In this document: piece by piece, positions 35,594 to 44,674 of the stretch
How the letters are laid out: every line of letters starts with the position of its first letter
How positions within the stretch are numbered: the stretch's first letter is position 1
Translations under genes and position numbers: made by a program
Source: Belliella aquatica
Lineage (GTDB): Bacteria > Bacteroidota > Bacteroidia > Cytophagales > Cyclobacteriaceae
Direction of reading: 5' to 3'
NCBI RefSeq assembly: GCF_014637795.1
Contig: NZ_BMFD01000005.1
Coordinates: forward strand, 62,001-126,000
DNA length: 64,000 bases
Notes under the pieces: generated by a model
Seen by the model: only the letters and a program-made list of their open reading frames with translations
What the model was told of the DNA's origin: nothing
The model's database searches: none

Positions 35594-36550
35594 ATGAAAA
35601 AAATAGGAATCCTTTTTGGCATGGAAGACACTTTTCCCCATGCATTTATCGAAAGAGTAAACGAAAAAAATGAAAAAGGCATAGTCGCTGAAGCGGTAAG
35701 TATAGATAAAGTTATCCAAAACCAACTCACAGAATACGCTGTCATTATTGATAGAATTTCTCAGGACGTTCCATTCTACAGAGCCTATCTGAAAAATGCA
35801 GCCTTGACAGGCACTGCTGTTATCAATAACCCCTTTTGGTGGTCTGCAGATGACAAGTTTTTCAACAATGCCTTGGCTGATACCTTGGGTGTTCCCCTAC
35901 CCAACACAGTAATCCTACCATCTGCTGAACATCCTACGGATACGACAGCAAAGTCATTCAGAAATCTGGCTATGCCAATGGATTGGCAGGCGATTTTCGA
36001 CTATGTGAAATTCCCTGCTTACATGAAGCCTTATGCCGGCGGTGGATGGAAGAATGTATATAGACTGGAAAACAAAGAGGAATTTTTCCAAAAACACCAA
36101 GAAACGGGTCAGCTCGTCATGATGCTTCAAGAAGAAATTGTATTCACGGAGTACTTTAGAGTTTATTGTTTGGGTGGAAAAGCCGTTCGCATCATGCAGT
36201 ACGAACCACGCAATCCACATCATCTACGCTACGTCATCGATGGGCCACCGGTATCTAAAAAGTTGCTCGCAAAAGTAAAAGAATATACGCTGACACTCTG
36301 CAAGGGACTAGGCTATGATTTCAACACCGTGGAATTTGCGGTAAGAGACGGTATTCCTTATGCGATTGATTTCGGAAATCCAGCACCAGATGCAGACATC
36401 AACTCTGTTGGTCAGGAGAATTTTGATTGGGTAGTAGAAGAAGCTGCAAAAATGGCAATCGCATATGCGAAAAATCAAAAGCCAGGACAAATCAACCTCA
36501 CTTGGGGTACATTTATGAAAGATGCTGTGAACTCCGCAAAACGTTTTTAA
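35594..36550 (+). CDS. RimK-like ATP-grasp ligase
   Basis: 318 aa. The pre-ATP-grasp domain covers about residues 1-110. The ATP-binding lysine is in YMKPYAGGGWKNVY with its Gly-rich loop, and the metal-binding end is EFAVRDGIPYAIDFGNPAPDADINS. Such enzymes form an amide or ester bond from a carboxylate via an acyl-phosphate. It is 1 bp ahead of the GCS2-type ligase gene, so the two should be made in step. Which carboxylate and amine it joins is unknown. Confidence 0.85.
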   Translation: MKKIGILFGMEDTFPHAFIERVNEKNEKGIVAEAVSIDKVIQNQLTEYAVIIDRISQDVPFYRAYLKNAALTGTAVINNPFWWSADDKFFNNALADTLGVPLPNTVILPSAEHPTDTTAKSFRNLAMPMDWQAIFDYVKFPAYMKPYAGGGWKNVYRLENKEEFFQKHQETGQLVMMLQEEIVFTEYFRVYCLGGKAVRIMQYEPRNPHHLRYVIDGPPVSKKLLAKVKEYTLTLCKGLGYDFNTVEFAVRDGIPYAIDFGNPAPDADINSVGQENFDWVVEEAAKMAIAYAKNQKPGQINLTWGTFMKDAVNSAKRF

Positions 36551-36551
36551 G

Positions 36552-37658
36552 ATGAAAAAATTACCTGTTTTTACGCTAGGCGTAGAAGAAGAATACCAAA
36601 TTATCGATCCCGACACCAGAGATTTGCGCTCCCACATGTCCAAAATCGTGGATGGGGCGAAGATTTTCCTCAAAGAGCAAGTCAAATCTGAGATGCACCA
36701 GTCTGTGGTGGAAGTAGGAACCAATATTTGTAATAATGTAGCAGATGCCAAAAAGGAAGTGGCTTTCTTGCGTCACAAAATCGTGGAGCTTGCAGCAAAG
36801 CAAGAGCTGATCGTTGGAGCAGCAGGGACGCACCCTTTCTCCAAATGGCAGGAGCAGGCCATCACTGATGATCCAAGATACCACCATATCATCAATGAAC
36901 TTCAGGACACTGCCCGTTCCAACTTAATTTTTGGACTTCATGTACATGTGGGGATCGAAAATCGGGATATTGCCTTGAAGATAATGAATCAGGCCTGTTA
37001 TTTTCTTCCTCACATTTATGCATTATCAGCAAATTCTCCATTCTGGGAAGGAAGAAATACTGGTTTCAAGGCATATAGAGCCAAGGTTTTTGCAAAATTT
37101 CCTAGAACGGGTTTGCCAGAGTATTTCGATTCTGTTCAGTCTTATGATAATTATCTTGACACCCTAGTCAAAACCAATTGTATCGACAATCCTAAGAAAA
37201 TTTGGTGGGATTTGAGGATGCATCCATTTTTCAGTACCATAGAGTTCAGGATATGTGACATGTGTCTAACAGTTCAAGAAACAACTTGTATTGTAGCCTT
37301 GATTCAGGCGGTTGTTGCAAAACTTTACAAGATGAACCTGATGAATACCAGTTTCAATATTTACAGAATTGCCTTGATTCGTGAAAATAAGTTCAGAGCT
37401 GCTCGCTATGGTATCGAAGGTAAAATGATTGATTTTGGTGAAAAAAAGGAAGTAGAGTATAAAGATTTGATGGTCGAATTATTGGACTTTGTTGATGATG
37501 TAGTAGATGAATTGGGAAGTAGAGAAGAAATCAACTACGTCCATAACATATTAGCTGAAGGTACTGGAGCGGATAAACAACTAAAGGTTTGGGAATATAC
37601 ACATGACCTGAATAAAGTGGTAGACTTCATCACGAGTCAATTTACCAAAGGAATATAA
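36552..37658 (+). CDS. GCS2/YbdK-type carboxylate-amine ligase (COG2170)
   Basis: 368 aa. The glutamate-cysteine-ligase-2 fold is marked by LGVEEEYQIIDPDTRDL at the start, FGLHVHVGIENRDIA in the centre, LSANSPFWEGRNTGF, and FFSTIEFRICDMCLTVQET. The metal-binding Glu and His residues of the family appear intact. E. coli YbdK has only weak gamma-glutamylcysteine ligase activity, and most relatives have unknown substrates. The position between two ATP-grasp genes argues for a dedicated biosynthetic step rather than glutathione synthesis. Confidence 0.9.
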   Translation: MKKLPVFTLGVEEEYQIIDPDTRDLRSHMSKIVDGAKIFLKEQVKSEMHQSVVEVGTNICNNVADAKKEVAFLRHKIVELAAKQELIVGAAGTHPFSKWQEQAITDDPRYHHIINELQDTARSNLIFGLHVHVGIENRDIALKIMNQACYFLPHIYALSANSPFWEGRNTGFKAYRAKVFAKFPRTGLPEYFDSVQSYDNYLDTLVKTNCIDNPKKIWWDLRMHPFFSTIEFRICDMCLTVQETTCIVALIQAVVAKLYKMNLMNTSFNIYRIALIRENKFRAARYGIEGKMIDFGEKKEVEYKDLMVELLDFVDDVVDELGSREEINYVHNILAEGTGADKQLKVWEYTHDLNKVVDFITSQFTKGI

Positions 37659-37678
37659 AAATCCTGTGCGAACTAGCG

Positions 37679-37686
37679 TATCTTTG
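37679..37686 (+). promoter_or_regulatory. -7 element inside the ligase cluster, before the amidotransferase gene
   Basis: TATCTTTG, an exact TAnnTTTG match in the 51-bp gap, 23 bp before the ATG at 37710. It suggests a second transcription start in the cluster. No clear -33 TTTG is present. Confidence 0.5.
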
Positions 37687-37709
37687 TGCAAATTTAAAAA
37701 AGCTTGAAT

Positions 37710-38525
37710 ATGATTAATGTAGCCATATTGGACATGAATGATGGGGAGCCCAATCAAGGGATGCGCTGCATTAAAGATATTGTTGGGAGATTTGAGGAAG
37801 ACTTGTCCTTTCAGGTTTTTGATGTTCGCGGTCAGTCCCAAGTGCCACAACTTGAAGAGTATGATCTATACATTTCATCGGGAGGTCCAGGAGATCCTCT
37901 TGAAGGCAATGGAGACTGGGAAATCAAATACGCTCAGTTTCTAATTGACTTAATGAATTGGAACAAAGTCCACAGCAAGAAAAAACACTTGTTGTTGATT
38001 TGTCATTCCTTTCAAATAGCCGTTCATACATTTGGATTGGCTGCAATTACCAAGAGAAAATCTACATCTTTTGGAGTGATGTCTATCCATAAAACCCCCT
38101 TGGGGATGGAAGATCCTTTGTTTGAAAATCTTGAAAATCCTTTTTGGGCAGTGGATTCTAGGGACTTTCAAGTAGTCCAACCCAAGATGAAAAAATTCAA
38201 AGAAATGGGTGCAAAAATCATCGCAATAGAAAAAATGCGTTCACATCTAGAGTACGAGAGAGCTTTGATGGCTATTCGTTTTTCATACGAGGTCGTAGGT
38301 ACGCAATTTCATCCTGAAGCAGATCCTGTAAGTTTTATGAATCACTTGAGAAAGGAAGATGTCAAACAGAAAATAATTGCAAAAAAAGGAAAAGCGAAAT
38401 ACAGAACTATGTTGGAACACTTGATGGATGAAGATAAAATCTATAAGACCAACGAAACCCTTATCCCAAATTTCTTAGAGAGTGCTATCAAAAAGATAAA
38501 AGAACAGACTTTGATTTTTCATTAA
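37710..38525 (+). CDS. Class I glutamine amidotransferase-like protein with C-terminal extension
   Basis: 271 aa from the ATG at 37710 (a TTG two codons earlier is in frame). The first 210 residues form a GATase-I fold: SSGGPGDP near residue 57, the nucleophile Cys98 in LLLICHSFQIA, and the His201/Glu203 pair in GTQFHPEAD. The triad is complete, but the usual GxCxG elbow is altered (Leu and Ser replace the glycines) while the Gln four residues after Cys is kept. A basic helical tail of about 60 residues follows. It could deliver ammonia or hydrolyse a gamma-glutamyl bond. The next gene is 4 bp away. Confidence 0.85.
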   Translation: MINVAILDMNDGEPNQGMRCIKDIVGRFEEDLSFQVFDVRGQSQVPQLEEYDLYISSGGPGDPLEGNGDWEIKYAQFLIDLMNWNKVHSKKKHLLLICHSFQIAVHTFGLAAITKRKSTSFGVMSIHKTPLGMEDPLFENLENPFWAVDSRDFQVVQPKMKKFKEMGAKIIAIEKMRSHLEYERALMAIRFSYEVVGTQFHPEADPVSFMNHLRKEDVKQKIIAKKGKAKYRTMLEHLMDEDKIYKTNETLIPNFLESAIKKIKEQTLIFH

Positions 38526-38529
38526 AAAT

Positions 38530-39723
38530 ATGATTCAGGAATATAGAAAGCATTTCAACAATCAATTCACTGAGGAAAAGCATCGTGAATTTATTCAGGA
38601 TATTACAAATGATTTTGATTACTTACCTACTTTCCGTATTGCAGAAACGCCTTTTTTTATTTTAAAAGAGCTAAAAAAACAATTACTTGAAGGTACCAAG
38701 CAAGTAATAGATTTCGTCAAAAGGCCTGAATTCAAGACTCTTACTCAAAGAGCTCTTGATCTCAATACCGAGGTACCCAATGAAGACTCCCATACCCAAT
38801 TCCTCGCAGTCGACTTTGGTATTTGTGAAGAAAATGGCCAAATTATTCCCAAGCTCATTGAGGTACAAGGTTTCCCCTCTGTATTCAATTTTCAGCAAAA
38901 TCTATTTGATAAATTCTCAAAGCATTATCCATTCTTAAAGCAGTTTACTCCTTATTTTGATGGATTGAATACGGCAAGTTATCTGGCCAAACTCAAGGAA
39001 ACGATCCTCAATGGTCATGATGTGAAAAATGTTGTTTTATTGGAAATTGAACCAGAAAAGCAGAATACTAAAATCGATTTCTACTATTGCAGCAGGGATT
39101 TGAAAATCCTAACGATTTGTGTCACAGAAGTGATCAAAAAAGAGAAGAAATTATTCTATAAAAATGACCTTGGAGATGAAATTCAAATTCATAGAATCTA
39201 CAATCGAGTGATTTTTGATGAGTTGAACCTGAGAAAAGATCTGAATTTAGAATTTGATTTTAGGGAAGAATTAGATGTGGAGTGGGCAGGTCATCCTAAC
39301 TGGTTTTTTAGAATCAGTAAATATATACTCCCTTACTTGCACGGACCTTATTTTATAGAATCTACCCTTTTAAGTGAACTTAAAGAGATTCCTGAGGATT
39401 TAGAAAATTATGTATTAAAGCCTCTTTTCTCCTTTTCAGGCAGCGGAGTGATTTTCCATGTCAAAAGATCAGACATAGATGCAATAAAAGAAAGAGACCT
39501 GTATATTTTACAAAAAAAGGTAAACTACGCTCCTATTCTTCAAGCTCCTGACGGAATGGTAAAAGCTGAAGTTAGAATTCTTTTGGCTTGGCCTGAAAAA
39601 GATCAAGAACCTACTTTGATGTCCAACTTGGTTCGTCTGAGTAGAGGCGAGATGATCGGTGTAAAATTCAATAAAGACAAAGATTGGGTTGGTGGGACGA
39701 TTGGGCTATTTGAATCTGAGTAA
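38530..39723 (+). CDS. Second ATP-grasp-like ligase of the cluster
   Basis: 397 aa. The ATP-grasp signature is towards the C-terminus: YVLKPLFSFSGSGVIFHV with the ATP-binding Lys and Gly-rich loop, then DLYILQKKVNYAP and MVKAEVRILLAW. The N-terminal half (TPFFILKELKKQL, then KLIEVQGFPSVFNFQ) differs strongly from the RimK-like protein upstream. The two ligases are therefore not recent duplicates. It is probably another carboxylate-amine ligase with its own substrate. It is the last gene of the cluster. Family placement beyond ATP-grasp is uncertain. Confidence 0.75.
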   Translation: MIQEYRKHFNNQFTEEKHREFIQDITNDFDYLPTFRIAETPFFILKELKKQLLEGTKQVIDFVKRPEFKTLTQRALDLNTEVPNEDSHTQFLAVDFGICEENGQIIPKLIEVQGFPSVFNFQQNLFDKFSKHYPFLKQFTPYFDGLNTASYLAKLKETILNGHDVKNVVLLEIEPEKQNTKIDFYYCSRDLKILTICVTEVIKKEKKLFYKNDLGDEIQIHRIYNRVIFDELNLRKDLNLEFDFREELDVEWAGHPNWFFRISKYILPYLHGPYFIESTLLSELKEIPEDLENYVLKPLFSFSGSGVIFHVKRSDIDAIKERDLYILQKKVNYAPILQAPDGMVKAEVRILLAWPEKDQEPTLMSNLVRLSRGEMIGVKFNKDKDWVGGTIGLFESE

Positions 39724-40266
39724 ACTTTTGATTTAACAAGCTTTTTCAAGGACCTTAAAACCTCAATTTTTCTCAAAACCCTTATAATTCTGTTCAATGT
39801 GAAGCATAAGAATCATGTATTCATATATAGCGAATTTCGAAATTGAATGCACCACATTGTCGAGGAGATAAAAGATAGTCCTAGACTGACCTAATCAGTA
39901 TTTTCTAATTTTCAAAAAGATATGGTGAAGATAGATTGAAATTTCTCATAAGTCACAAAAAGACAGCATACTCAAAATTTAATTCCACTTTAAAATCTGA
40001 TTTCGGTATATTTTTTTCAACACATACCTGATATATCGCTTCTTATCCTGATTTTAATCAGTTCATATCTGGATAAAAGTCATTTGTACAAAACAAAATT
40101 TTAAAAGTGAATTAAACTTCAACTTAATCAATCAAAAAAAGAACTTTTTACACTCTTTTTGTATGAAAATCACTTTCAATTCCTATTCTTTTTAATAGCT
40201 TTAAGGAATGAAACAATAGGTTTCAAAATAGGTTTGAACTCTTATTCATCGCTTTACACTATTTTC
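39724..40266. other. Intergenic stretch of about 540 bp
   Basis: Between the second ATP-grasp gene and pntA. The DNA is AT-rich. The frame in front of pntA stays open for 36 codons but its residues (short Phe/Leu-rich peptide) do not look like part of the transhydrogenase. A small CTGATT/AATCAG hairpin lies near 40049-40062. No RNA gene, strong terminator or clear promoter was found. Confidence 0.4.
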
Positions 40267-41391
40267 ATGACCATAGGAATTTTAAAAGAACCGAAGGAGG
40301 AGTCTAGAGTGGCTTTGCTTCCTGAGGCTGTCAAGACATTACTTTCTTGGAACGCACAAGTTATTATTGAGACAGATGCCGGTTTATCTGCATTTACTGA
40401 TAATGACACATACAAGGCCGTAGGCGCTTCAATTAAAAGTCGTGCGGAAGTCCTTGCTGAATCAGATATGATTTGCAGCATACAGCCACTTTCACAAGAA
40501 GAAATCTCAAAAATGAAACCTCAGGCCGTCCTTTTAGGTCAGATGGGCGCCTTATTCAATCCCGAATTGACGAAGTTTCTTGTTCAAGAAAAGCGAACTG
40601 CCTTCAGCATGGAGCTTGTTCCTAGAACTACACGAGCGCAAAGCATGGATGTTCTTTCATCTATGGCAACAGTAATCGGTTACAAATCCGTGCTCCTAGC
40701 AGCAAGTTCACTCCCTCGATTCTTTCCAATGTTCATGACCGCTGCGGGCAGTATTACTCCGGCAAAAGTCTTGATTTTGGGAGCAGGTGTCGCTGGATTA
40801 CAGGCTATTGCGACAGCAAAAAGACTTGGTGCTTCTGTTTTCGCCTTTGATGTGAGACAAGCAGCCAAAGAAGAAGTACTTTCTCTTGGCGCAAAATTCG
40901 TGGATGTAGAAGGTGCCAAAGAAGATAAGGCCGCGGGTGGATACGCAGTAGAACAATCAGCTGAATTTATCCAAAAACAAAAGGATACCATTCACGAATA
41001 TGCTGCAAAGTCTGATGTAATCATCACTACTGCACAGATTCCAGGAAGGAAAGCTCCTCTTTTGGTGGAAGAGAGAACCGTATTGGCCATGAAGCCAGGT
41101 TCGGTCATAGTTGACCTAGCAGCTTCGTCAGGTGGCAATTGTGCTCTAACACAAGCAGATCAAACCGTAGAAATCAATGGTGTGAAGATTATAGGTGTCG
41201 GAAATATCGCTTCTGAATTACCTCAAGATGCAAGTAAAATGTACGGCAAAAACTACATCAATTTCCTCAAATTAATCATCAAAGATGGGGAGATCAATCT
41301 CAATTTTGAAGATGATATTGTCAAAGGAACATGTGTTTGCCATCAAGGTGAAGCAGTAAATTCCCGTATTTCCGAAATGTTAACTCAATAA
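40267..41391 (+). CDS. pntAA: NAD(P)+ transhydrogenase subunit alpha part 1 (NAD-binding domain I)
   Basis: 374 aa from the ATG at 40267, where the family start MTIGILKEPKEESRVALLP begins. The NAD-binding Rossmann motif is LILGAGVAGLQAIATAKRLG. VIITTAQIPGRKAPLLV and VIVDLAASSGGNC are typical of the alanine dehydrogenase/transhydrogenase family. It is the cytoplasmic hydride-donor subunit of the proton-pumping transhydrogenase that makes NADPH from NADH. Subunits are split into three genes here, as usual in Bacteroidota. Confidence 0.96.
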   Translation: MTIGILKEPKEESRVALLPEAVKTLLSWNAQVIIETDAGLSAFTDNDTYKAVGASIKSRAEVLAESDMICSIQPLSQEEISKMKPQAVLLGQMGALFNPELTKFLVQEKRTAFSMELVPRTTRAQSMDVLSSMATVIGYKSVLLAASSLPRFFPMFMTAAGSITPAKVLILGAGVAGLQAIATAKRLGASVFAFDVRQAAKEEVLSLGAKFVDVEGAKEDKAAGGYAVEQSAEFIQKQKDTIHEYAAKSDVIITTAQIPGRKAPLLVEERTVLAMKPGSVIVDLAASSGGNCALTQADQTVEINGVKIIGVGNIASELPQDASKMYGKNYINFLKLIIKDGEINLNFEDDIVKGTCVCHQGEAVNSRISEMLTQ

Positions 41392-41393
41392 AA

Positions 41394-41711
41394 ATGGAAG
41401 ATTTATTAAATTTTATAGGCGACAATATGGAAATGATTTATTTCCTGATTCTCGCTATCCTTTTAGGAGTAGAAGTAATTTCTAACGTTCCAGCAATCCT
41501 CCATACTCCATTGATGTCTGGAGCCAATGCTATACACGGTGTAGTTGTGGTAGGCGCCATCATTGTGATGCTTCACGCATCACCCGATAATTATGCATCT
41601 CTGATCGTTGGCTTCCTAGCCGTGGTGATGGGTACATTGAATGTTGTCGGCGGCTTTGTGGTGACGGATAGAATGTTAGAGATGTTTAAGAAAAAACCTA
41701 AAAAATCATGA
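41394..41711 (+). CDS. pntAB: NAD(P)+ transhydrogenase subunit alpha part 2 (membrane domain)
   Basis: 105 aa with three to four hydrophobic helices (YFLILAILLGVEVISNVPAI, GVVVVGAIIVML, LIVGFLAVVMGTLNVVGGF). It corresponds to the membrane part of E. coli PntA. It starts 2 bp after the NAD-binding subunit and overlaps pntB by 4 bp, so all three are co-translated. Confidence 0.94.
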   Translation: MEDLLNFIGDNMEMIYFLILAILLGVEVISNVPAILHTPLMSGANAIHGVVVVGAIIVMLHASPDNYASLIVGFLAVVMGTLNVVGGFVVTDRMLEMFKKKPKKS

Positions 41712-43108
41712 GTCTAAATATACTAGAAATCATTTATTTGATTGCTTCTCTGACCTTTGTGATAGGTTTGAAAATGCTAAGTCATCCAGAATCAGCTCGA
41801 AAAGGTAATTTGATAGCAGCTTTTGGAATGCTAATAGCAGTAATAGCTACAATTACAATTTATCAGCCTTTCGATAGTGCAAAAGCCATCAACTATGGCT
41901 TGATTGCATTGGGTTTGATTGTCGGTACCATCATTGGTACCATGATGGCCAAGAAGGTGAAAATGACAGCCATGCCTCAGATGGTATCCTTCTTCAATGG
42001 TATGGGTGGCGCTTGTGCTGCCTTGATTGCGATAATTGAGTTTCAAAATCACGAAACTAGCGTAAGTGGTTCTTTTGATGGTGAATTCTTGGTTATGCTT
42101 TTGGGCTTAATCATCGGTTCGGTATCTTTTTCTGGTTCTATGATTGCCTACGGCAAATTAGAAGGAAAAATCAAGGACAAAGTGCTTCCGATGAATCAGC
42201 TAATCAATATGGTTATGCTATTCACTATTGTTGCACTGACAGTATATCAGATGTTGGGTTATGGTGATGCTACGGTTTTCTATGTTCTTCTAGTGATTGC
42301 CTTGATTTATGGTATCCTATTCGTAATGCCAATTGGTGGAGCAGATATGCCAGTCGTGATTTCTTTGCTTAATTCCTTTACGGGTGTGGCTGCGGCATTT
42401 GGAGGATTCCTTTATGGCAATAAAGCAATGCTGACAGGTGGTATTTTGGTGGGTTCTGCGGGGACTATCCTGACCATTCTAATGTGTACTGCGATGAACC
42501 GTTCATTGACCAACGTACTACTTGGAGCCTTTGGTGGTGCAAAAGCAGGTGGAGCAAAAGGAGAAGTAGGTGATCAGACAGCCAAAGAAATTAGCATTAC
42601 TGATACAGCAGTATTACTTTCTTACTCTCAGAACGTGGTGATTGTACCAGGTTATGGTTTGGCAGTAGCTCAAGCACAACATATTTGCCACGAACTCGAA
42701 AAACTGCTGGAAGACAAAGGTGTCAATGTGAATTATGCCATCCATCCAGTTGCAGGACGTATGCCGGGTCATATGAATGTATTGCTTGCTGAAGCCGACG
42801 TTCCTTACGAGCGGATGCAAGAAATGGATGAAATCAATCCTAGAATGCCTAATACCGATGTAGTCATCGTGATTGGAGCAAATGACGTGGTGAATCCTGC
42901 TGCTAAAAAAGATCCCTCCTCTCCTATTTATGGAATGCCTATCCTAGAGGTAGATCAAGCCAAAAATGTGATTATTCTAAAAAGAGGAATGAGTGCAGGA
43001 TATGCAGGGATTGAAAACGAATTATTCTTCTATCCGAAAACCAGAATGCTATTCGGAGATGCTAAAGACTCTTTACAAAAACTTGCCGCAGAAGTCAAAG
43101 AAGTTTAA
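41708..43108 (+). CDS. pntB: NAD(P)+ transhydrogenase subunit beta
   Basis: 466 aa. The first 260 residues carry about eight to nine transmembrane helices. The C-terminal 180 form the NADP-binding domain III, with VVIVPGYGLAVAQAQH, VNYAIHPVAGRMPGHMNVLLAEA, DVVIVIGANDVVNPAA and ILKRGMSAGYAGIENELFF. All family segments are intact. With the two alpha parts it forms the proton channel and NADPH site. A terminator follows. Confidence 0.97.
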   Translation: MSLNILEIIYLIASLTFVIGLKMLSHPESARKGNLIAAFGMLIAVIATITIYQPFDSAKAINYGLIALGLIVGTIIGTMMAKKVKMTAMPQMVSFFNGMGGACAALIAIIEFQNHETSVSGSFDGEFLVMLLGLIIGSVSFSGSMIAYGKLEGKIKDKVLPMNQLINMVMLFTIVALTVYQMLGYGDATVFYVLLVIALIYGILFVMPIGGADMPVVISLLNSFTGVAAAFGGFLYGNKAMLTGGILVGSAGTILTILMCTAMNRSLTNVLLGAFGGAKAGGAKGEVGDQTAKEISITDTAVLLSYSQNVVIVPGYGLAVAQAQHICHELEKLLEDKGVNVNYAIHPVAGRMPGHMNVLLAEADVPYERMQEMDEINPRMPNTDVVIVIGANDVVNPAAKKDPSSPIYGMPILEVDQAKNVIILKRGMSAGYAGIENELFFYPKTRMLFGDAKDSLQKLAAEVKEV

Positions 43109-43174
43109 GCAAGAAAATATTCCAAGTTAAAAATTTGTTTTTCAGGTATTAATCACTTGTGTAATGAAAATAAT

Positions 43175-43208
43175 TAAGGAAGGCTTTATAAAGGTCTTCC
43201 TTTTTTTT
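43175..43208 (+). terminator. Terminator of the pnt operon
   Basis: AAGGAAG pairs with CTTCCTT across a short AT-rich loop, followed by a run of eight T's. It starts 67 bp after the pntB stop. Confidence 0.75.
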
Positions 43209-43261
43209 ATATAATTTTACTTTTAGTAACATTTAACTCTTTTCTAATTTTAGATCTCTTT

Positions 43262-44614
43262 ATGAAAAAACATCTTTTGACATTGTCACTTTTACTTGGA
43301 ACAGGGGTGCTGGCTATGGCGCAAAGCCCTTTCATTGGTGTCCAAAATAGCCCAAGAAAAAGCATGATCAGCAGTATGATGAATCCTGCAGAAATTAACA
43401 ACTTAGACAAAAAGATAGAAGTCAACTTTCTATCTATCAATAGTTCTTTCAATAACAATACAATCACTTTTGGAAACATTTTAGAATTTGGAGGAGATGT
43501 TGTTGATGTTGCCTTTCAAAATGCAGGAAGTACTGTCAATATGCGGACAGACCTCTCTATCTTAGGCCCATCATTTGGTATAAAAAGTGGGAAATGGGCT
43601 TTTGGGTTTAGTACACAGGCTTTTCTGAAAGCTGATATCGTTGATTTAGACCCAACCTTAGGTCAATCTATTTTGGATATTGCATTTGAAAGTTCAAACA
43701 GTATAACTTCCATTTCAAGTAATTATAATCAAAGAGTAAATGCAGCAGGATGGGGAGAAATGGGCTTTCTCTTAGGACGTGAAATTATAAATACAGAAAA
43801 GCACAAATTTTCGATTGGAGCTACTGCCAAACTTCTATTTCCAGGATCTTATGCCAATTTTGGTCTTGACAGACTTAGCGCAGTAATTGTTCAAGATGAG
43901 TTTGAAGTAAATTTGACTGAGGCAACTGGCACACTCAATTTATCATATTCTGAAGAGGATTTTGATGGTGGTAATTTTGGGCTAGGAACAAATGGTTTTA
44001 CTTTTGGAAAAGTAAATGGAATTGGTTTTGACCTCGGTGGAAATTACCAATTAAAAGACGCCGAAGGTAGATCAAAATTAAACTTGGGGCTTTCCATCAG
44101 AAATCTTGGCAGCATGACTTTTGCCGAAGGTCAAATTAATAATACCTACAGCATGAATATTCCTGAAGGAGAGTTTTTTAGCTTGGATCAACTCAGTAGT
44201 AATTTGGACGAGGTAGAACAACAACTTTTGGCTAGCGGATATTTCACCAAAACAACTGAAACAGATGGAATTAAAACCAATCTTCCTTCAATAATCTCTG
44301 GATACGCAGAGGTGAAATTTTTGAAAAATCTATATGTGAGTGCATACGGGCAAGTAAGAACTGGTGATGATTTTGCAAATGAAACACTGACGGCTCAGAA
44401 CTTATTTGTAATTACGCCAAGACTTATCTTAGGAAAGTTTGAAGTTTACTCACCATGGTCCAAAACAGATGTTTCAGGTTATGCTGGTGGATTAGGCTTG
44501 AGATTTGGAGGATTCTTCATGGGCAGTAATTCTATTTTGACTGGTCTAACAGTAGATACCAAACAAGCTGATTTTCATGTTGGCCTGAGTTGGGGATTTG
44601 GAAGATATAATTAA
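43262..44614 (+). CDS. DUF5723-like outer-membrane protein
   Basis: 450 aa with a signal peptide (VLAMAQS). The mature part begins with the conserved-looking MISSMMNPAEINNLDKKIEVNF. The rest is rich in beta-strand patterns and Gly/Asn turns, ending in a strand closed by an aromatic (HVGLSWGFGRYN). This is the pattern of the DUF5723 / PorV-like outer-membrane barrels of Bacteroidota. Role unknown; it may be a structural or transport porin. It is a single-gene unit with a terminator after it. Confidence 0.75.
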   Translation: MKKHLLTLSLLLGTGVLAMAQSPFIGVQNSPRKSMISSMMNPAEINNLDKKIEVNFLSINSSFNNNTITFGNILEFGGDVVDVAFQNAGSTVNMRTDLSILGPSFGIKSGKWAFGFSTQAFLKADIVDLDPTLGQSILDIAFESSNSITSISSNYNQRVNAAGWGEMGFLLGREIINTEKHKFSIGATAKLLFPGSYANFGLDRLSAVIVQDEFEVNLTEATGTLNLSYSEEDFDGGNFGLGTNGFTFGKVNGIGFDLGGNYQLKDAEGRSKLNLGLSIRNLGSMTFAEGQINNTYSMNIPEGEFFSLDQLSSNLDEVEQQLLASGYFTKTTETDGIKTNLPSIISGYAEVKFLKNLYVSAYGQVRTGDDFANETLTAQNLFVITPRLILGKFEVYSPWSKTDVSGYAGGLGLRFGGFFMGSNSILTGLTVDTKQADFHVGLSWGFGRYN

Positions 44615-44618
44615 AAAA

Positions 44619-44655
44619 TAAAATAAGCCTCCACAAAATGCGGAGGCTTATTTAC
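44619..44655. terminator. Bidirectional terminator between convergent genes
   Basis: Perfect stem AAATAAGCCTCC (44621-44632) / GGAGGCTTATTT (44642-44653). It lies between the barrel gene and the convergent AEC permease gene and can serve both. Confidence 0.85.
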
Positions 44656-44674
44656 TATCAAACCTTGTAAACCA

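Noticed and set aside
40159-40266. N-terminal extension of the transhydrogenase alpha subunit by 36 codons
   Set aside because: The residues before MTIGILKEPK do not fit the family, no ribosome binding site supports it, and the ATG at 40267 gives the standard start.
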